64,000 nucleotides of DNA, from the NCBI GenBank assembly GCA_913776825.1, contig CAJYPV010000018.1, forward strand, positions 434,001-498,000. The letters run 5' to 3'. A model generated the notes under the pieces. The model was not told the DNA's origin, did not search any database, and saw only the letters and a program-made list of their open reading frames with translations. Position 1 is the first letter of the stretch, and every line of letters starts with the position of its first letter. The stretch comes from Burkholderiaceae bacterium. Its GTDB lineage: Bacteria > Pseudomonadota > Gammaproteobacteria > Burkholderiales > Burkholderiaceae_C. The position numbers and the translations under genes are program-made. Below are positions 16,510-28,027 of this stretch, in pieces.

Positions 16510-17654
16510 AGCCGTCGATTCAATTGCGCCAAGCCGAATCGACTGAGCCGGTGTCGGGCGAGGTCGGCCTTTGCCACGCGGAGGCGGTCAGCAGCCTCGG
16601 CGAGTCGCTGGCGGAAACCGCGTTGATGGTCCGCGCCGGTCTGGATGCGGTCGGTCCGTCGGATTTCATCGATGCGTCGGGTCAGCGCGTGATGGCCTGC
16701 GCCTGTCCCGCCCTGTCCGCCGACCTGCCCGCGACGGAACGCCTGCTCGCCATGGCATCGCATGCGTTGCACGGCGTGGCGCGGCGTCTGGAAGCGGCGG
16801 GTGATGGCAGCCCCGAGCGAGCCCCCGTGATCCTGCTGTGCCTGGCCTCGCGATTCGCTGAGGCCGATCATCCCGATGCGCTCACGCCAGCCGGGCAGTG
16901 GTTGGTCGCCGAGCTGCGCAGGCGTCTGCCGTCGGGTTGGCAGGCGGCGGACATCGAAGTGTTTCCTTTTGGCCGAGCGGCCGGCGCGCTGGCCATGAAA
17001 CGAGCACTGCAACTGGCGGATGGACCGCGCGACGTCATTTGGGGCGGCGTGGACACGCTGCTGGATTGGGCCGTGCTGGAGCCGCTGCTGGCCTCGGACC
17101 GATTGATGACCCTGGACAACGTCGACGGCATTCGTCCGGGCGAGGCCGCGGCGTTTGCGGTGGTGACGCCGCGCCATCGCGGGCAGGCGCGCGTGCTGGG
17201 GTTGGGCCTGGGGCGCGAACGGCATCCCGTGCTCGCAGCGGCGCCTTCGCAGTCAGAAGGCATGACGCAGGCGCTGGACACCGCGCTCGCGCCGATGCGC
17301 GCGGCTGAACGACGCAGCAATCTCTGGCTGACCGACGCCTCCCATGAACGCTACGCGACCCAGGAATTGCAGAGAGTCATCGCGCGATTCGGAGATGTGT
17401 TGGGAACGCACACCGACCTGCAGACGCCGCTGAAGGAATTGGGCGATGTCGGCGCAGCCGCCATGCCGTTGCTGGCCGGACTGGCGGCTCAGTCCTGGCT
17501 GCATGGTGTGCAGGATGAGCCGCTGGCCGTGCTGCTGGGCAGCTCCGACGAAGGCGCCCGCGGTGCGATGTTGCTCGGGACCTCTCTGGTCGCCTCGGCG
17601 CCACCGACCGGTCATGTGATGAGGGCGCCATCGCCCGGAAAGGACGCGCCATGA
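16506..17654 (+). CDS. Inactive ketosynthase-like protein, T6SS cassette
   Basis: 382 aa from GTG 16506, overlapping the DUF2169 stop. The thiolase/ketosynthase plan is visible: V-I-W-G-G-V-D-T-L-L-D (the G-G-V-D strand after the nucleophile elbow), R-P-G-E-A-A-A-F-A-V-V, and L-K-E-L-G-D-V-G-A-A-A (the K-x-x-x-G-H-x-x-A-A-A block). The nucleophile Cys is absent (P-F-G-R-A-A-G-A-L where condensing enzymes have A-C-S-S) and the second active His is Asp, so catalysis is not expected. It belongs to the vgrG-DUF6484-TIGR02270-DUF2169-DUF4150 unit; a homologue is cut by the left edge of the window. I infer a structural or chaperone role. Confidence 0.75.
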   Translation: MKPSIQLRQAESTEPVSGEVGLCHAEAVSSLGESLAETALMVRAGLDAVGPSDFIDASGQRVMACACPALSADLPATERLLAMASHALHGVARRLEAAGDGSPERAPVILLCLASRFAEADHPDALTPAGQWLVAELRRRLPSGWQAADIEVFPFGRAAGALAMKRALQLADGPRDVIWGGVDTLLDWAVLEPLLASDRLMTLDNVDGIRPGEAAAFAVVTPRHRGQARVLGLGLGRERHPVLAAAPSQSEGMTQALDTALAPMRAAERRSNLWLTDASHERYATQELQRVIARFGDVLGTHTDLQTPLKELGDVGAAAMPLLAGLAAQSWLHGVQDEPLAVLLGSSDEGARGAMLLGTSLVASAPPTGHVMRAPSPGKDAP

Positions 17655-18022
17655 GCGTCAATGCCAATTTTCGTGAGGTGGCCGGTGAATCCACGGGTCA
17701 CGTCATCGTCTATCTGAATCCCAGCGTGTGTCTCACGCCGGCGGCGCCCAGTCCGGTGCCGATTCCCTATCCGATCTTCACGCCTGCGGGGTCCGGCAAG
17801 CTCGATGACGACACGCGCAAAGTCTTCATTGGCGGCAAGCCCGTCTTTCACGTCGACGCTGTGGTGCACAACTGCACGGGCAATGAGCCAGGCAGTCAGA
17901 AAGAGGTGGTCAGTCACCAGACGACCTCGACGGCTTTCATCCTGGACGGAAGTCCCAACGTCAAGTTCGAGGGCAAATCGGTCGTCTATACCGGCAGCTC
18001 CGGCATGGGCAATCAGATGTGA
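17651..18022 (+). CDS. DUF4150 PAAR-like spike tip protein
   Basis: A 123-aa stand-alone DUF4150 domain: I-P-Y-P-I-F, K-V-F-I-G-G-K-P-V, C-T-G-N-E-P-G-S-Q-K-E-V-V-S, N-V-K-F-E-G-K-S-V. Its ATG overlaps the upstream stop (ATGA). It should sharpen the VgrG tip. Compared with the 548 product it is the same domain without a fused toxin; the toxin is the separate next gene. Confidence 0.9.
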   Translation: MSVNANFREVAGESTGHVIVYLNPSVCLTPAAPSPVPIPYPIFTPAGSGKLDDDTRKVFIGGKPVFHVDAVVHNCTGNEPGSQKEVVSHQTTSTAFILDGSPNVKFEGKSVVYTGSSGMGNQM

Positions 18023-18028
18023 GATGGC

Positions 18029-18742
18029 ATGGCGACCAGTGCGGCTTCCGTTCAGATGAAGGTGGTGAAGGGCGCAGGAGGAACTCCTGACGCCTCGCTG
18101 GACTGTTCCACGATCTTTGCCTCCTTCACGCCGCCGATTGAATTCGGCCAATACGATGACGAGACCTATCGGGCGAAGTGGCGAAACATCAACAATGCGC
18201 AGGGCAATACCGGTGGCTGGCAGGCGGAGCATGTGCCGCCCTGTTCCAACTTTCACGTCAGCGGTCGAGATGGGGCGACCATTCCCGGCTGCTCGAACTA
18301 CTCCACCGACAAAGCCCTGACCTGGATGGTTCACGATGGTCAGACCCACGGCGAGGAGCACCGCATCCTCACCGAGCACATGGCAGATTTCGCGAAGAAG
18401 AATAAGCCCGAGGGATTGCCGGAGAAACACGCCACGCTTTCCGAGTGGATGGACGAATACGAGAAGGGCGCAAAGAGAGCGCTCAAGGACAGCAAGGACC
18501 GAACGCCGGATCCGACTCGAGACCATGATTCCCTGGCGCAGGCGGCTGCCGAGTGCATCCGTGCCAAGATGGACGAGTTCTTCAATGAAGAGGTCGGGGT
18601 CGGCCCTGACAAGAAGCCGCGTGTGGATCAGAACACCCTGTTGCGTAATGGTCAGGCCAAGGGCGCGGCGCCACCCGCCCCGCCTCCGGCATCAACGGGT
18701 CCCTCTGCGGCGACACAAGGGTCTGGTTTGACGGGCCTCTGA
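18029..18742 (+). CDS. HNH-superfamily-like T6SS toxin (stand-alone)
   Basis: 237 aa from ATG 18029, six bases after the DUF4150 gene. Residues ~63-71 read G-W-Q-A-E-H-V-P-P, an HNH-type first motif, followed by a Cys-containing loop (P-G-C-S-N-Y) and H-D-G-Q-T-H-G-E-E-H (~100-109) that could supply further metal-binding His residues. A charged helical stretch and a Pro/Ala/Gly-rich tail follow. The order of motifs parallels the C-terminal domain of the 548 effector, though sequence identity is low. The next gene is a propeller-like immunity homologue, which supports a toxin role. Nuclease activity is inferred. Confidence 0.7.
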   Translation: MATSAASVQMKVVKGAGGTPDASLDCSTIFASFTPPIEFGQYDDETYRAKWRNINNAQGNTGGWQAEHVPPCSNFHVSGRDGATIPGCSNYSTDKALTWMVHDGQTHGEEHRILTEHMADFAKKNKPEGLPEKHATLSEWMDEYEKGAKRALKDSKDRTPDPTRDHDSLAQAAAECIRAKMDEFFNEEVGVGPDKKPRVDQNTLLRNGQAKGAAPPAPPPASTGPSAATQGSGLTGL

Positions 18743-18772
18743 CAGATCTCCAACTCCAAGGATTGAATTGAT

Positions 18773-19756
18773 ATGAGTGAACACGCCGCCGGACAAATCC
18801 ATGAAGTCCTGTCCGTGAGCGAGCACGACGGTCATCGGTATCTGCTGTGGCTCTCTTACGAGGACGGCGACAGTCCGAATGCGCACGGCAACATCGTTCG
18901 TCAGGAAGTTCGGCGGGGCGCGGGGATCCAGACGATCTGCCGCACCAACGACACACTCCGCGCGCTGTGGGTGTCGCCGGCTGGTCATCTGTGGACCGGC
19001 AGTACGCACGGCAGCATCGGCTCAACGGCACCAGCCGCACGGACGGCGCCCCCACAAGCCTGGTTCAGTTACGTTCCTGAAAACCAAGGTCCCGCCTGGC
19101 ATGTCACCTCGTTGCCGTTGATTCGTCAGGACCGCATCTCTCCGTCGATCACCGCCTTGTGGGGAATCGACGACCAGCATGTCTGGGCGGGTGCGTACAA
19201 CGGGCACATCTATGCCTGGGACGGTCAGAGCTGGAGTCAGGTCGTCGATGGGCCGGAGGGCGGTGGCGGCTCGATCAATGCCTTTGGCGGCAGTGCGCCC
19301 GACGATGTCTACGCCGTCGGCGCCAATGGGCGCATCCTGCATTTCAATGGTCAGGCCTGGTCATTGCTGCAGCCCCCTGGCGTTCCCAACGACTCGGAAG
19401 GTTTCACCGGCGTTCAGATGTTGCCCGACGGTCAGGCGCTGATCACCGGTGCGGGACCCGGTCCGATCGGTCGGGTGCTGCAGGCCGGCCCAGCCGGTCT
19501 GGTGGAGATCACCCGATGCGATGTGGCGCCGCGCGACATCGCCGCCATCGGGGATCGGTTTCTGCTGCCCGCTGGTGGCGCCGGCGTGGCCGAGCTCAAA
19601 GGGCGGAAGGTGGAGATCCTCAAGAGCAATTTCAACGCGGTCTCATGCAGCGCCTCTTCCAACCGCATGTATTTCATCGAGGCCGTCCAGCAGCAGCCGT
19701 GCTTCGTTGAGTTTGATCCGGCCGAAGCCACGCCTTGGGTTCGCGTGACGCTGTAA
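18773..19756 (+). CDS. Presumed cognate immunity protein, propeller-like family
   Basis: 327 aa, beginning 30 bases after the toxin stop, with AAGGA upstream of ATG 18773. Its repeats are W-V-S-P-A-G-H-L-W-T-G-S, H-V-W-A-G-A-Y-N-G-H-I-Y-A-W-D-G, and D-V-Y-A-V-G-A-N-G-R-I-L-H-F-N-G (~178), consistent with a beta-propeller. It is a distant relative of the 2215-9429 family. It has no signal peptide, fitting immunity to a nuclease in the cytoplasm. Confidence 0.75.
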   Translation: MSEHAAGQIHEVLSVSEHDGHRYLLWLSYEDGDSPNAHGNIVRQEVRRGAGIQTICRTNDTLRALWVSPAGHLWTGSTHGSIGSTAPAARTAPPQAWFSYVPENQGPAWHVTSLPLIRQDRISPSITALWGIDDQHVWAGAYNGHIYAWDGQSWSQVVDGPEGGGGSINAFGGSAPDDVYAVGANGRILHFNGQAWSLLQPPGVPNDSEGFTGVQMLPDGQALITGAGPGPIGRVLQAGPAGLVEITRCDVAPRDIAAIGDRFLLPAGGAGVAELKGRKVEILKSNFNAVSCSASSNRMYFIEAVQQQPCFVEFDPAEATPWVRVTL

Positions 19757-19786
19757 GCCGCTCGACCATCCGCAGCGTCCATTCCC

Positions 19787-20767
19787 GTGGCCATTCAGTC
19801 CAAGACCCGCGTCCTGCCTGCGCATTCCACGGTGCGGGAGGTGCTGTCGTTCACGCTCTGGCTCGATGGACCGCTGCGTCCGTGGGGGCGCGGACTCGCG
19901 GATTGGGGCGATCTCGCCCTCTCGCTCGGCGCGGCCACCGGTCCGCTGCTGTATCGGATTGCCAACCAGCCTGACTGGCAGGAGACGGAGGACGGCGAAG
20001 GCATCCTCCGCCTGCTGCAGCGCCTGGCCTATCCGGCAGGTCGATTCGGCCCCTGGCGATTGGAGCTCTATCGACCTGGAAGCAGCGATCCGCTCCGACG
20101 CCAGTCGGCGGAGGAGGGCGTCTGGGACGGTGTCTATCTGGACATGGTCGAACGACCGGCATTTGCGGGCATTCCGCGCCTGAGCCATGTGCGCGTGTGG
20201 CTCCCACCGGAGGTGCCCGCCCATGCCCTGACTCGGCTCGGCGAAACCGCCGCCCAGGCCGCCTCTCTGTGGTGGGGCAGTGCGGCGCCGACGCTGAGCC
20301 ATGTCGGCGGCAGTCGCATCGATGCGCATCGTCGAATGGCTGCGAAGCTGAAGCGGTACTGGGCCTTGCAGCTCGAGGATGTGGAGACCTTGCAATGGGA
20401 CGGCGTGCAGGGGCTCCCGGCCATGCCCTGGCTCACCCTGCTGGGCGACGCCTTTCTGAAGTCGAAAGACGTGGCGCTGGCCTCATTGGTGGAGCAGGCC
20501 AGCCAGGCTTCAGGGCGGGGTGTGCACTGGCGCCGTGTGGGCGACACGCTGCTGGTGGCGGCGGGTCCGACGCCGCTGCGGGGCGACATTCATGGCCAAG
20601 AGGATCTGGCTCCCTACCGGGCGGCCTCGACCCTTTTGGAAGACCTGCTGTTGAAGGAGCACACGCCGTTGGTGGGTCCATTGGCTAGCGCCGACGTGCT
20701 GACGCCCTGGCTGCTGCGCTGGTCCGATCCGGCGCAGTGGCTGGATTGCCAGATTTCAGACGGATGA
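19787..20767 (+). CDS. DUF3396 (TsiV3-like) type VI immunity-family protein
   Basis: 326 aa from GTG 19787. The features R-L-S-H-V-R-V-W-L-P, K-R-Y-W-A-L-Q-L-E-D-V-E-T-L-Q-W-D-G (~190-205) and A-M-P-W-L-T-L-L-G-D-A-F-L (~211-223) match DUF3396, a family annotated as type VI immunity. No partner toxin of a different class is evident next to it, so it may guard against an effector encoded elsewhere, or act in this cassette. It lies 30 bases after the propeller-like gene. Confidence 0.75.
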   Translation: MAIQSKTRVLPAHSTVREVLSFTLWLDGPLRPWGRGLADWGDLALSLGAATGPLLYRIANQPDWQETEDGEGILRLLQRLAYPAGRFGPWRLELYRPGSSDPLRRQSAEEGVWDGVYLDMVERPAFAGIPRLSHVRVWLPPEVPAHALTRLGETAAQAASLWWGSAAPTLSHVGGSRIDAHRRMAAKLKRYWALQLEDVETLQWDGVQGLPAMPWLTLLGDAFLKSKDVALASLVEQASQASGRGVHWRRVGDTLLVAAGPTPLRGDIHGQEDLAPYRAASTLLEDLLLKEHTPLVGPLASADVLTPWLLRWSDPAQWLDCQISDG

Positions 20768-20813
20768 GCGCGTCGACGCCACGACCACTCAAGCCTGCCG
20801 CGCGGGGCGACGT

Positions 20814-21578
20814 TCATTTCTGCTCCGGCAACTGATACGGCTCGCCTTCAAACTCCAGATCAGCCAGGTCGGCGGGTGTGGATAGAAACGGGTTGCCCGT
20901 CGCCAGCGCTCGGGCGAAACAAGCGTTGAGGAAACGACGATCTTGCGAGGCCTCGACCGGCACGGCCAGGTCGAAGGTCGGGCGGCCCACCAAGGGACCG
21001 AGCTGTTCACCGATGCGTCGGTCGAAGAGGTCGTCGAATGGATCCACGGGCACCAGCGGCGTGACCTGGAGCAACCGCTCCAGCGTTCCGTCGAGCCAGG
21101 CTTGGAAGGCGTCCGGCTGCGGCAGCACATGCATGACCAGCTGGTAGAGGAAGCTCAGCGCGCCATCGAGTTCGCCCTCATGCCGCGCGCCCTCGTTGAG
21201 GCCATGGCTGAGGTGCGTCATGCCGCACCACAGCGGGCCATCGACGGGGCCGACCCAATCGTCGCGGTCCAGCTCGAAATAGATCAGGTAGCGCGGATCG
21301 ACCGTCGCGCACCAACTGGCCTCCAGCACCTCGATCGGGTCCGACCGGGCCTGCATGCCGTCAAAGCGCCACACCAGCCATTCATACAGTGCCACGGCCA
21401 ATGCCATGCGACCACGAATCGCGAGTCGGGCCGCTTGATCCTGCAAGGGCAGGGGGTCGGCCTGAAAGTCCGCATCGACGTGGGCATCGTCCCAGACATG
21501 GTGGAGATCACGCCTGGACGCTTCGTCCAGCGAGACCCACGACGGACAGCGCAGGACATCCGAGGAAGCGGCCGTCAT
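20814..21578 (-). CDS. Hypothetical protein, paralogue of the adjacent upstream gene
   Basis: 254 aa from ATG 21578, which overlaps the stop of the upstream gene (ATGA). It has no signal peptide or membrane segment. It is Trp-rich, with A-V-A-L-Y-E-W-L-V-W-R-F (~60-72), L-E-A-S-W, D-P-R-Y-L-I-Y-F-E-L and A-F-Q-A-W-L-D-G-T-L-E-R-L-L-Q. The same landmarks in the same order (T-E-W-T-V-A-R; A-F-K-S-W-L-P-E-T-L-R-R-L-Q-Q) occur in the 21575-22441 product, so the two are tandem paralogues. I do not recognise the family. Its position facing the vgrG cassette suggests an immunity or effector-accessory role. Confidence 0.7.
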   Translation of the reverse strand: MTAASSDVLRCPSWVSLDEASRRDLHHVWDDAHVDADFQADPLPLQDQAARLAIRGRMALAVALYEWLVWRFDGMQARSDPIEVLEASWCATVDPRYLIYFELDRDDWVGPVDGPLWCGMTHLSHGLNEGARHEGELDGALSFLYQLVMHVLPQPDAFQAWLDGTLERLLQVTPLVPVDPFDDLFDRRIGEQLGPLVGRPTFDLAVPVEASQDRRFLNACFARALATGNPFLSTPADLADLEFEGEPYQLPEQK

Positions 21579-22441
21579 GGGGAATCGCCATAGGGTGCGA
21601 CGACGCCGGCCTGACGCAATTCGGCGGCGGACCGCAGATACGGGTTCTGCCCGGGCTCCAGACCCTCGAAGATCGATGGCGCGCCGGCGGGGCGGAAATC
21701 GGCCAGCGTGGCGGGTTTCTGCTCGCTCACCGGCTTTGAATCGGCGGGATGGGTCTGCTGCAGCCGCCGGAGTGTCTCCGGCAGCCAGGACTTGAATGCC
21801 GGGGAGCGGCCGCAGACGTACTCGGCCAACTGACACAGCCCCAGCGCGACCTGGAAAATGACCACGGGGTGGCCCGGCTTCAGACCGTCGACGAAGGCGT
21901 CTCCCATCATGATGGTGGCCGCCCAGATCGGACCATTCACCGCGAGCGACTCCGCAGTCTCTTCCTCGGAATCGTCCGGCTCCGGCAGCTCCGCATATCT
22001 CGCATCGATCAGACCGGCCCAGGCGGCGTCGATCCGCCACAGTGCATCCTGAACCTTGGCGGCATCAGCCCGTTCGGACACCCGTGCGACGGTCCACTCG
22101 GTGCACGCAATCGTCAGTCCAAACAACGCGCGATCATTGATGGCACCGATGGCGTCTGCGAGCTTGGGCTTATCCTCCGCCCGCACGGACATGAATCGGT
22201 CACCGGTGCGGACGTCCCACTGAAAGTCCAAAGCCATCTGGGCCACGCCCGAGGGCTGGAGGTGATCGACGCGTGTCATGAATTTGAGAGAACGATGCGA
22301 GTGCTGCGCACAATAGCCGCTTTGAATCCATTCAGCCAACCAGGGACCGCAGTCCTCGGCAAGCCATTGGGTCCAGCCGCTTCGCCTGACGTCGGCCCGG
22401 CGCCATGGCGGCGCATGATTCAAGAATTGAATGGAGAGCAC
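21575..22441 (-). CDS. Hypothetical protein, paralogue of the adjacent downstream gene
   Basis: 288 aa if started at GTG 22441. The first ATG (22279) would give 234 aa, but the extra N-terminal part (G-W-T-Q-W-L-A-E-D-C-G-P-W-L-A-E-W) looks like real coding sequence; neither start has a clear ribosome-binding site. It has no signal peptide. It shares the Trp-rich layout of the 20814-21578 product, with A-C-T-E-W-T-V-A-R, L-W-R-I-D-A-A-W, N-G-P-I-W-A-A-T and F-Q-V-A-L-G-L-C-Q-L-A-E-Y-V. The family is unknown to me; a T6SS accessory or immunity role is a guess. Confidence 0.6.
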   Translation of the reverse strand: MLSIQFLNHAPPWRRADVRRSGWTQWLAEDCGPWLAEWIQSGYCAQHSHRSLKFMTRVDHLQPSGVAQMALDFQWDVRTGDRFMSVRAEDKPKLADAIGAINDRALFGLTIACTEWTVARVSERADAAKVQDALWRIDAAWAGLIDARYAELPEPDDSEEETAESLAVNGPIWAATIMMGDAFVDGLKPGHPVVIFQVALGLCQLAEYVCGRSPAFKSWLPETLRRLQQTHPADSKPVSEQKPATLADFRPAGAPSIFEGLEPGQNPYLRSAAELRQAGVVAPYGDSP

Positions 22442-22629
22442 GGCTAAACGGAATATCGATCGCGAATGGTCGACCTGGGCGGCCAACGCGCACCCCGTTA
22501 CTTCTCGTTCCACTTCCCCCTTCCCCGTAACCGCTGCCCTGGCTTCGCGTGACTTTCGTTCATTGCCCCCAAAGCCAGGGACGCCGACGATAAGAGCAGG
22601 CGGCGCATTTCGCCGCGGCGAGGCGTTTG

Positions 22630-25487
<2,858 letters not shown>

Positions 25488-25491
<4 letters not shown>

Positions 25492-26549
25492 TCGCCGCAC
25501 TGTCGACTTCTGCGGCGCCGCGTCGCTGGCGTCTGCTGGCCGTGGCGGCGCTGATGGCCATGGCCGGCTGCACCACCACCACGGTGGCGCCGCCGGAACC
25601 CGCGCCGGTCACGCCGACCGAGCCCAAGCTGCAGGGCGAGGTGGTGGCTCGCAATGAGCGCCTGCTGCTGTATGTGCCGGCGACAGGCGAATCGCTGCGC
25701 GGCATCGCCGCCCGACTGCTGGGCAGCGAGGACAACGACTGGCAGATCAGCGATGCCAATGGCGGCCTGAGCGGGATCAATCCGGGCCAGCCGCTGGTGG
25801 TGCCGCTCAAGCCGCTCAATCCGTTGGGCGTGGTGCCGGGCAGCTATCAGACAGTGACCATCCTCTGCTATCACCGGGTCGGCACGGTCGGCGGAAAGAT
25901 GGCGGTCTCGCCGGCGAATTTCGCGGCGCAGATGGAATGGCTGTCCCGCAACAACTACCGGGTGCTGAAGCTGGGCCAACTGGCCGGCTATCTGGACGGC
26001 AAGGAGCCGCTGCCGCCGAAGTCGGTCGTCATCACCTTCGACGACGGCTATGAGTCGGTCTATCGCTATGCCTTCCCGGTGCTGCGCAAGCTCGGGCTGC
26101 CGGCGACCATGTTCGTCTACACCGATTTCATCGGCGCGGGCGATGCGCTGAGCTGGCCGCAGTTGCAGGAGATGGCGACCTCCGGCTTCATGGACATCCA
26201 GTCCCATTCCAAGAGCCATCGCAACCTGATCGAGCGTTCGGCCGGCGAGGGCGATGAGCGCTATGCCAAGAACCTGGAGCTGGAAACCGCAGGCCCGCGC
26301 GACCTGCTGGAAAAGCGGCTGCCGGTGCAGGTGCGGCACTACGCCTTTCCCTACGGCGACGCCAATGAGCAAGTCCTGGACATGCTGACCCGTCAGAAAT
26401 ACAGCCTGGCCGTGACCGTCAACCCGGGCGGCAACGCCTTTTTCGCGCAGCCCTTGATGCTGCGCCGGACCATGATCTTCGGCGACCATGACCTCGAGGC
26501 CTTCAAGGCCCGTCTGCAAAACAGCCGCCGCATCGGACCCGCGCCATGA
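25488..26549 (+). CDS. Lipoprotein polysaccharide deacetylase (NodB fold) with LysM-like part
   Basis: 353 aa from GTG 25488, overlapping the ppkA stop. The signal peptide ends in a lipobox (M-A-G-C, Cys28). Residues ~60-110 resemble a degenerate LysM-type module (G-E-S-L-R-G-I-A-A-R-L-L). The NodB-type catalytic core follows: T-F-D-D-G-Y (~183), S-H-S-K-S-H (~238; metal-binding His pair) and A-F-P-Y-G-D-A-N. It would act on peptidoglycan or an exopolysaccharide in the periplasm. Within a T6SS kinase operon it might help the apparatus pass the cell wall; that is inference. The next gene overlaps it (ATGA). Confidence 0.85.
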
Positions 26550-27529
26550 GCCTCCAGACGAGGATGAAGACGGCCCGCTGGGGCCGGCGCGTCGCCACGC
26601 CGGCGGCCGCCTTGATGATGTCGCTGGTGCTGTCCGCCTGCGGCAGCCTGCAGCCGCCCAATGCCGACGGCACACCGCGTGAGGCCGCCCCGGTGGCCAA
26701 GGGACCGGTCGGTGCTTTCGAGACCGGTCACCTGCAGCGCGCGCAGGACATGGAGAAGCAGGGCCAACTGGCCGAAGCGGCGCTGAGCTGGGAAGTGCTG
26801 ACGCTGCTGCGGCCCGACCACACCAGCTACCGCGAGAGCCTGGCTGCGGTGCGCAAGCAGATCGACACCGCCGTCGCGGATCGATTGCAGCGTGGCCAGC
26901 AGGCGCAGAAGAAGGGCGACCTGGAGACCGCGAGCAATCAATACCTCACGGCCCTGTCCCTGCAGCCGGACAACGCGACCGCGGCGGATGCCTTGCGCGC
27001 CATCGAGAAGGAGCGCAATCGCCGCAACTATCTCGGCACGCCGTCGCGCATCACCCTGCGCCGTGGGACCAACGATGCCGTGGCGCCGAAAGTCGCCGCT
27101 GCGCCGAAGTCGGGCGGCAAGGCGGCGGCGAGCGCCACCGCGGGCGCGGCCAATGCCGCGCCGGCTTCACCCGCCGCTGCGGGCGGTGGCGATCGCAATG
27201 AGCTGGAGCACATCGCGATGCTGTCGGCGCAAGGCGAGGTGGATGAAGCCATCCATCAATTGGAGAAGCGGTCCGCGCAGGACAAGCGCGATCCCTCCGC
27301 CCGTCGACTGCTGGCCGACCTGTATGTGCGCAAGGCCGAGCGGGTCGCGACGACCGATCGGTCCGGCGGCATCAACTGGCTGCAGAAGTGCCTGAAGCTC
27401 GATCCCAAGCATGCACGGGCCACGGCCCTGATGCGTCAATGGATCGATGCGGCCACCGGGCCGGCCACAGCGGGTGGCAGTGGCGGTGGCGGAACCGGCC
27501 TCGCGACGACGAAGCAGAACAAGCCGTGA
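26546..27529 (+). CDS. TPR-repeat lipoprotein
   Basis: 327 aa. The signal peptide has a lipobox (L-S-A-C, Cys32). TPR-like helices cover ~55-150 (A-Q-D-M-E-K-Q-G-Q-L-A-E-A-A-L-S-W; Q-A-Q-K-K-G-D-L-E-T-A), then a Gly/Ala-rich linker, then another TPR pair (~220-300). It is translationally coupled to the deacetylase gene and is the third gene of the ppkA operon. A periplasmic scaffold role is likely; the exact function is unknown. Confidence 0.75.
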   Translation: MSLQTRMKTARWGRRVATPAAALMMSLVLSACGSLQPPNADGTPREAAPVAKGPVGAFETGHLQRAQDMEKQGQLAEAALSWEVLTLLRPDHTSYRESLAAVRKQIDTAVADRLQRGQQAQKKGDLETASNQYLTALSLQPDNATAADALRAIEKERNRRNYLGTPSRITLRRGTNDAVAPKVAAAPKSGGKAAASATAGAANAAPASPAAAGGGDRNELEHIAMLSAQGEVDEAIHQLEKRSAQDKRDPSARRLLADLYVRKAERVATTDRSGGINWLQKCLKLDPKHARATALMRQWIDAATGPATAGGSGGGGTGLATTKQNKP

Positions 27530-27607
27530 TCGGCACGGCGTCCGGGCGGTAGCGATTTACTGTGCGACCGCTCGCCGCCGTGCAGGCGCGCGAGGTCGCC
27601 GTGGTGC

Positions 27608-28027
27608 TTAAACCGTCTCGGGCGGATCGACCTGCGTCGGCGCGAAGCCTTGGTCGGTCCCGTCATCGTCTTCCAGGGCCAGCGCGGGTTGGCGCTGGTC
27701 GCCTTGGGCCAGCAGCTTTTCCACTTCCTGCACGCTGGCGCGGACGGGCGGTGCGGCGGGCTCGGGCGTCACCGGGATGTAGGCATCCCGACGCCGGCCG
27801 CGCTCGGCGGTGAGGCGCAGCGTGGCCATCTCGGCCTGCAGTTGCTCGATCTGACGGCGGGCCTGGGTGTTCTGCTGGTCCAGCAGATCGCGAGAGGCGC
27901 GCAGCCGGTCCGCCGCGCGCTGAACCACCGACAGCCGGCGGGACCATTGCCAACTGGCGGCGGCCACGCCCAGGGCCAGTCCGGTCAATGAGCCGGCGAT
28001 TGCCATCCAAGGCTGCAGGTTGTTCAT
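27608..28027 (-). CDS. Small membrane-anchored coiled-coil protein
   Basis: 139 aa from ATG 28027; GGGAGGA seven bases upstream fixes the start. An N-terminal membrane helix (M-A-I-A-G-S-L-T-G-L-A-L-G-V-A-A-A, ~8-24) is followed by a coiled coil (V-V-Q-R-A-A-D-R-L-R-A-S-R-D-L-L-D-Q-Q to ~75) and a disordered acidic tail. It converges with the ppkA operon. No family is recognised. Confidence 0.65.
   Translation of the reverse strand: MNNLQPWMAIAGSLTGLALGVAAASWQWSRRLSVVQRAADRLRASRDLLDQQNTQARRQIEQLQAEMATLRLTAERGRRRDAYIPVTPEPAAPPVRASVQEVEKLLAQGDQRQPALALEDDDGTDQGFAPTQVDPPETV

Noticed and set aside
16506-17654. Functional beta-ketoacyl-ACP synthase of lipid synthesis
   Set aside because: Active-site Cys and His are absent and all neighbours are T6SS genes.
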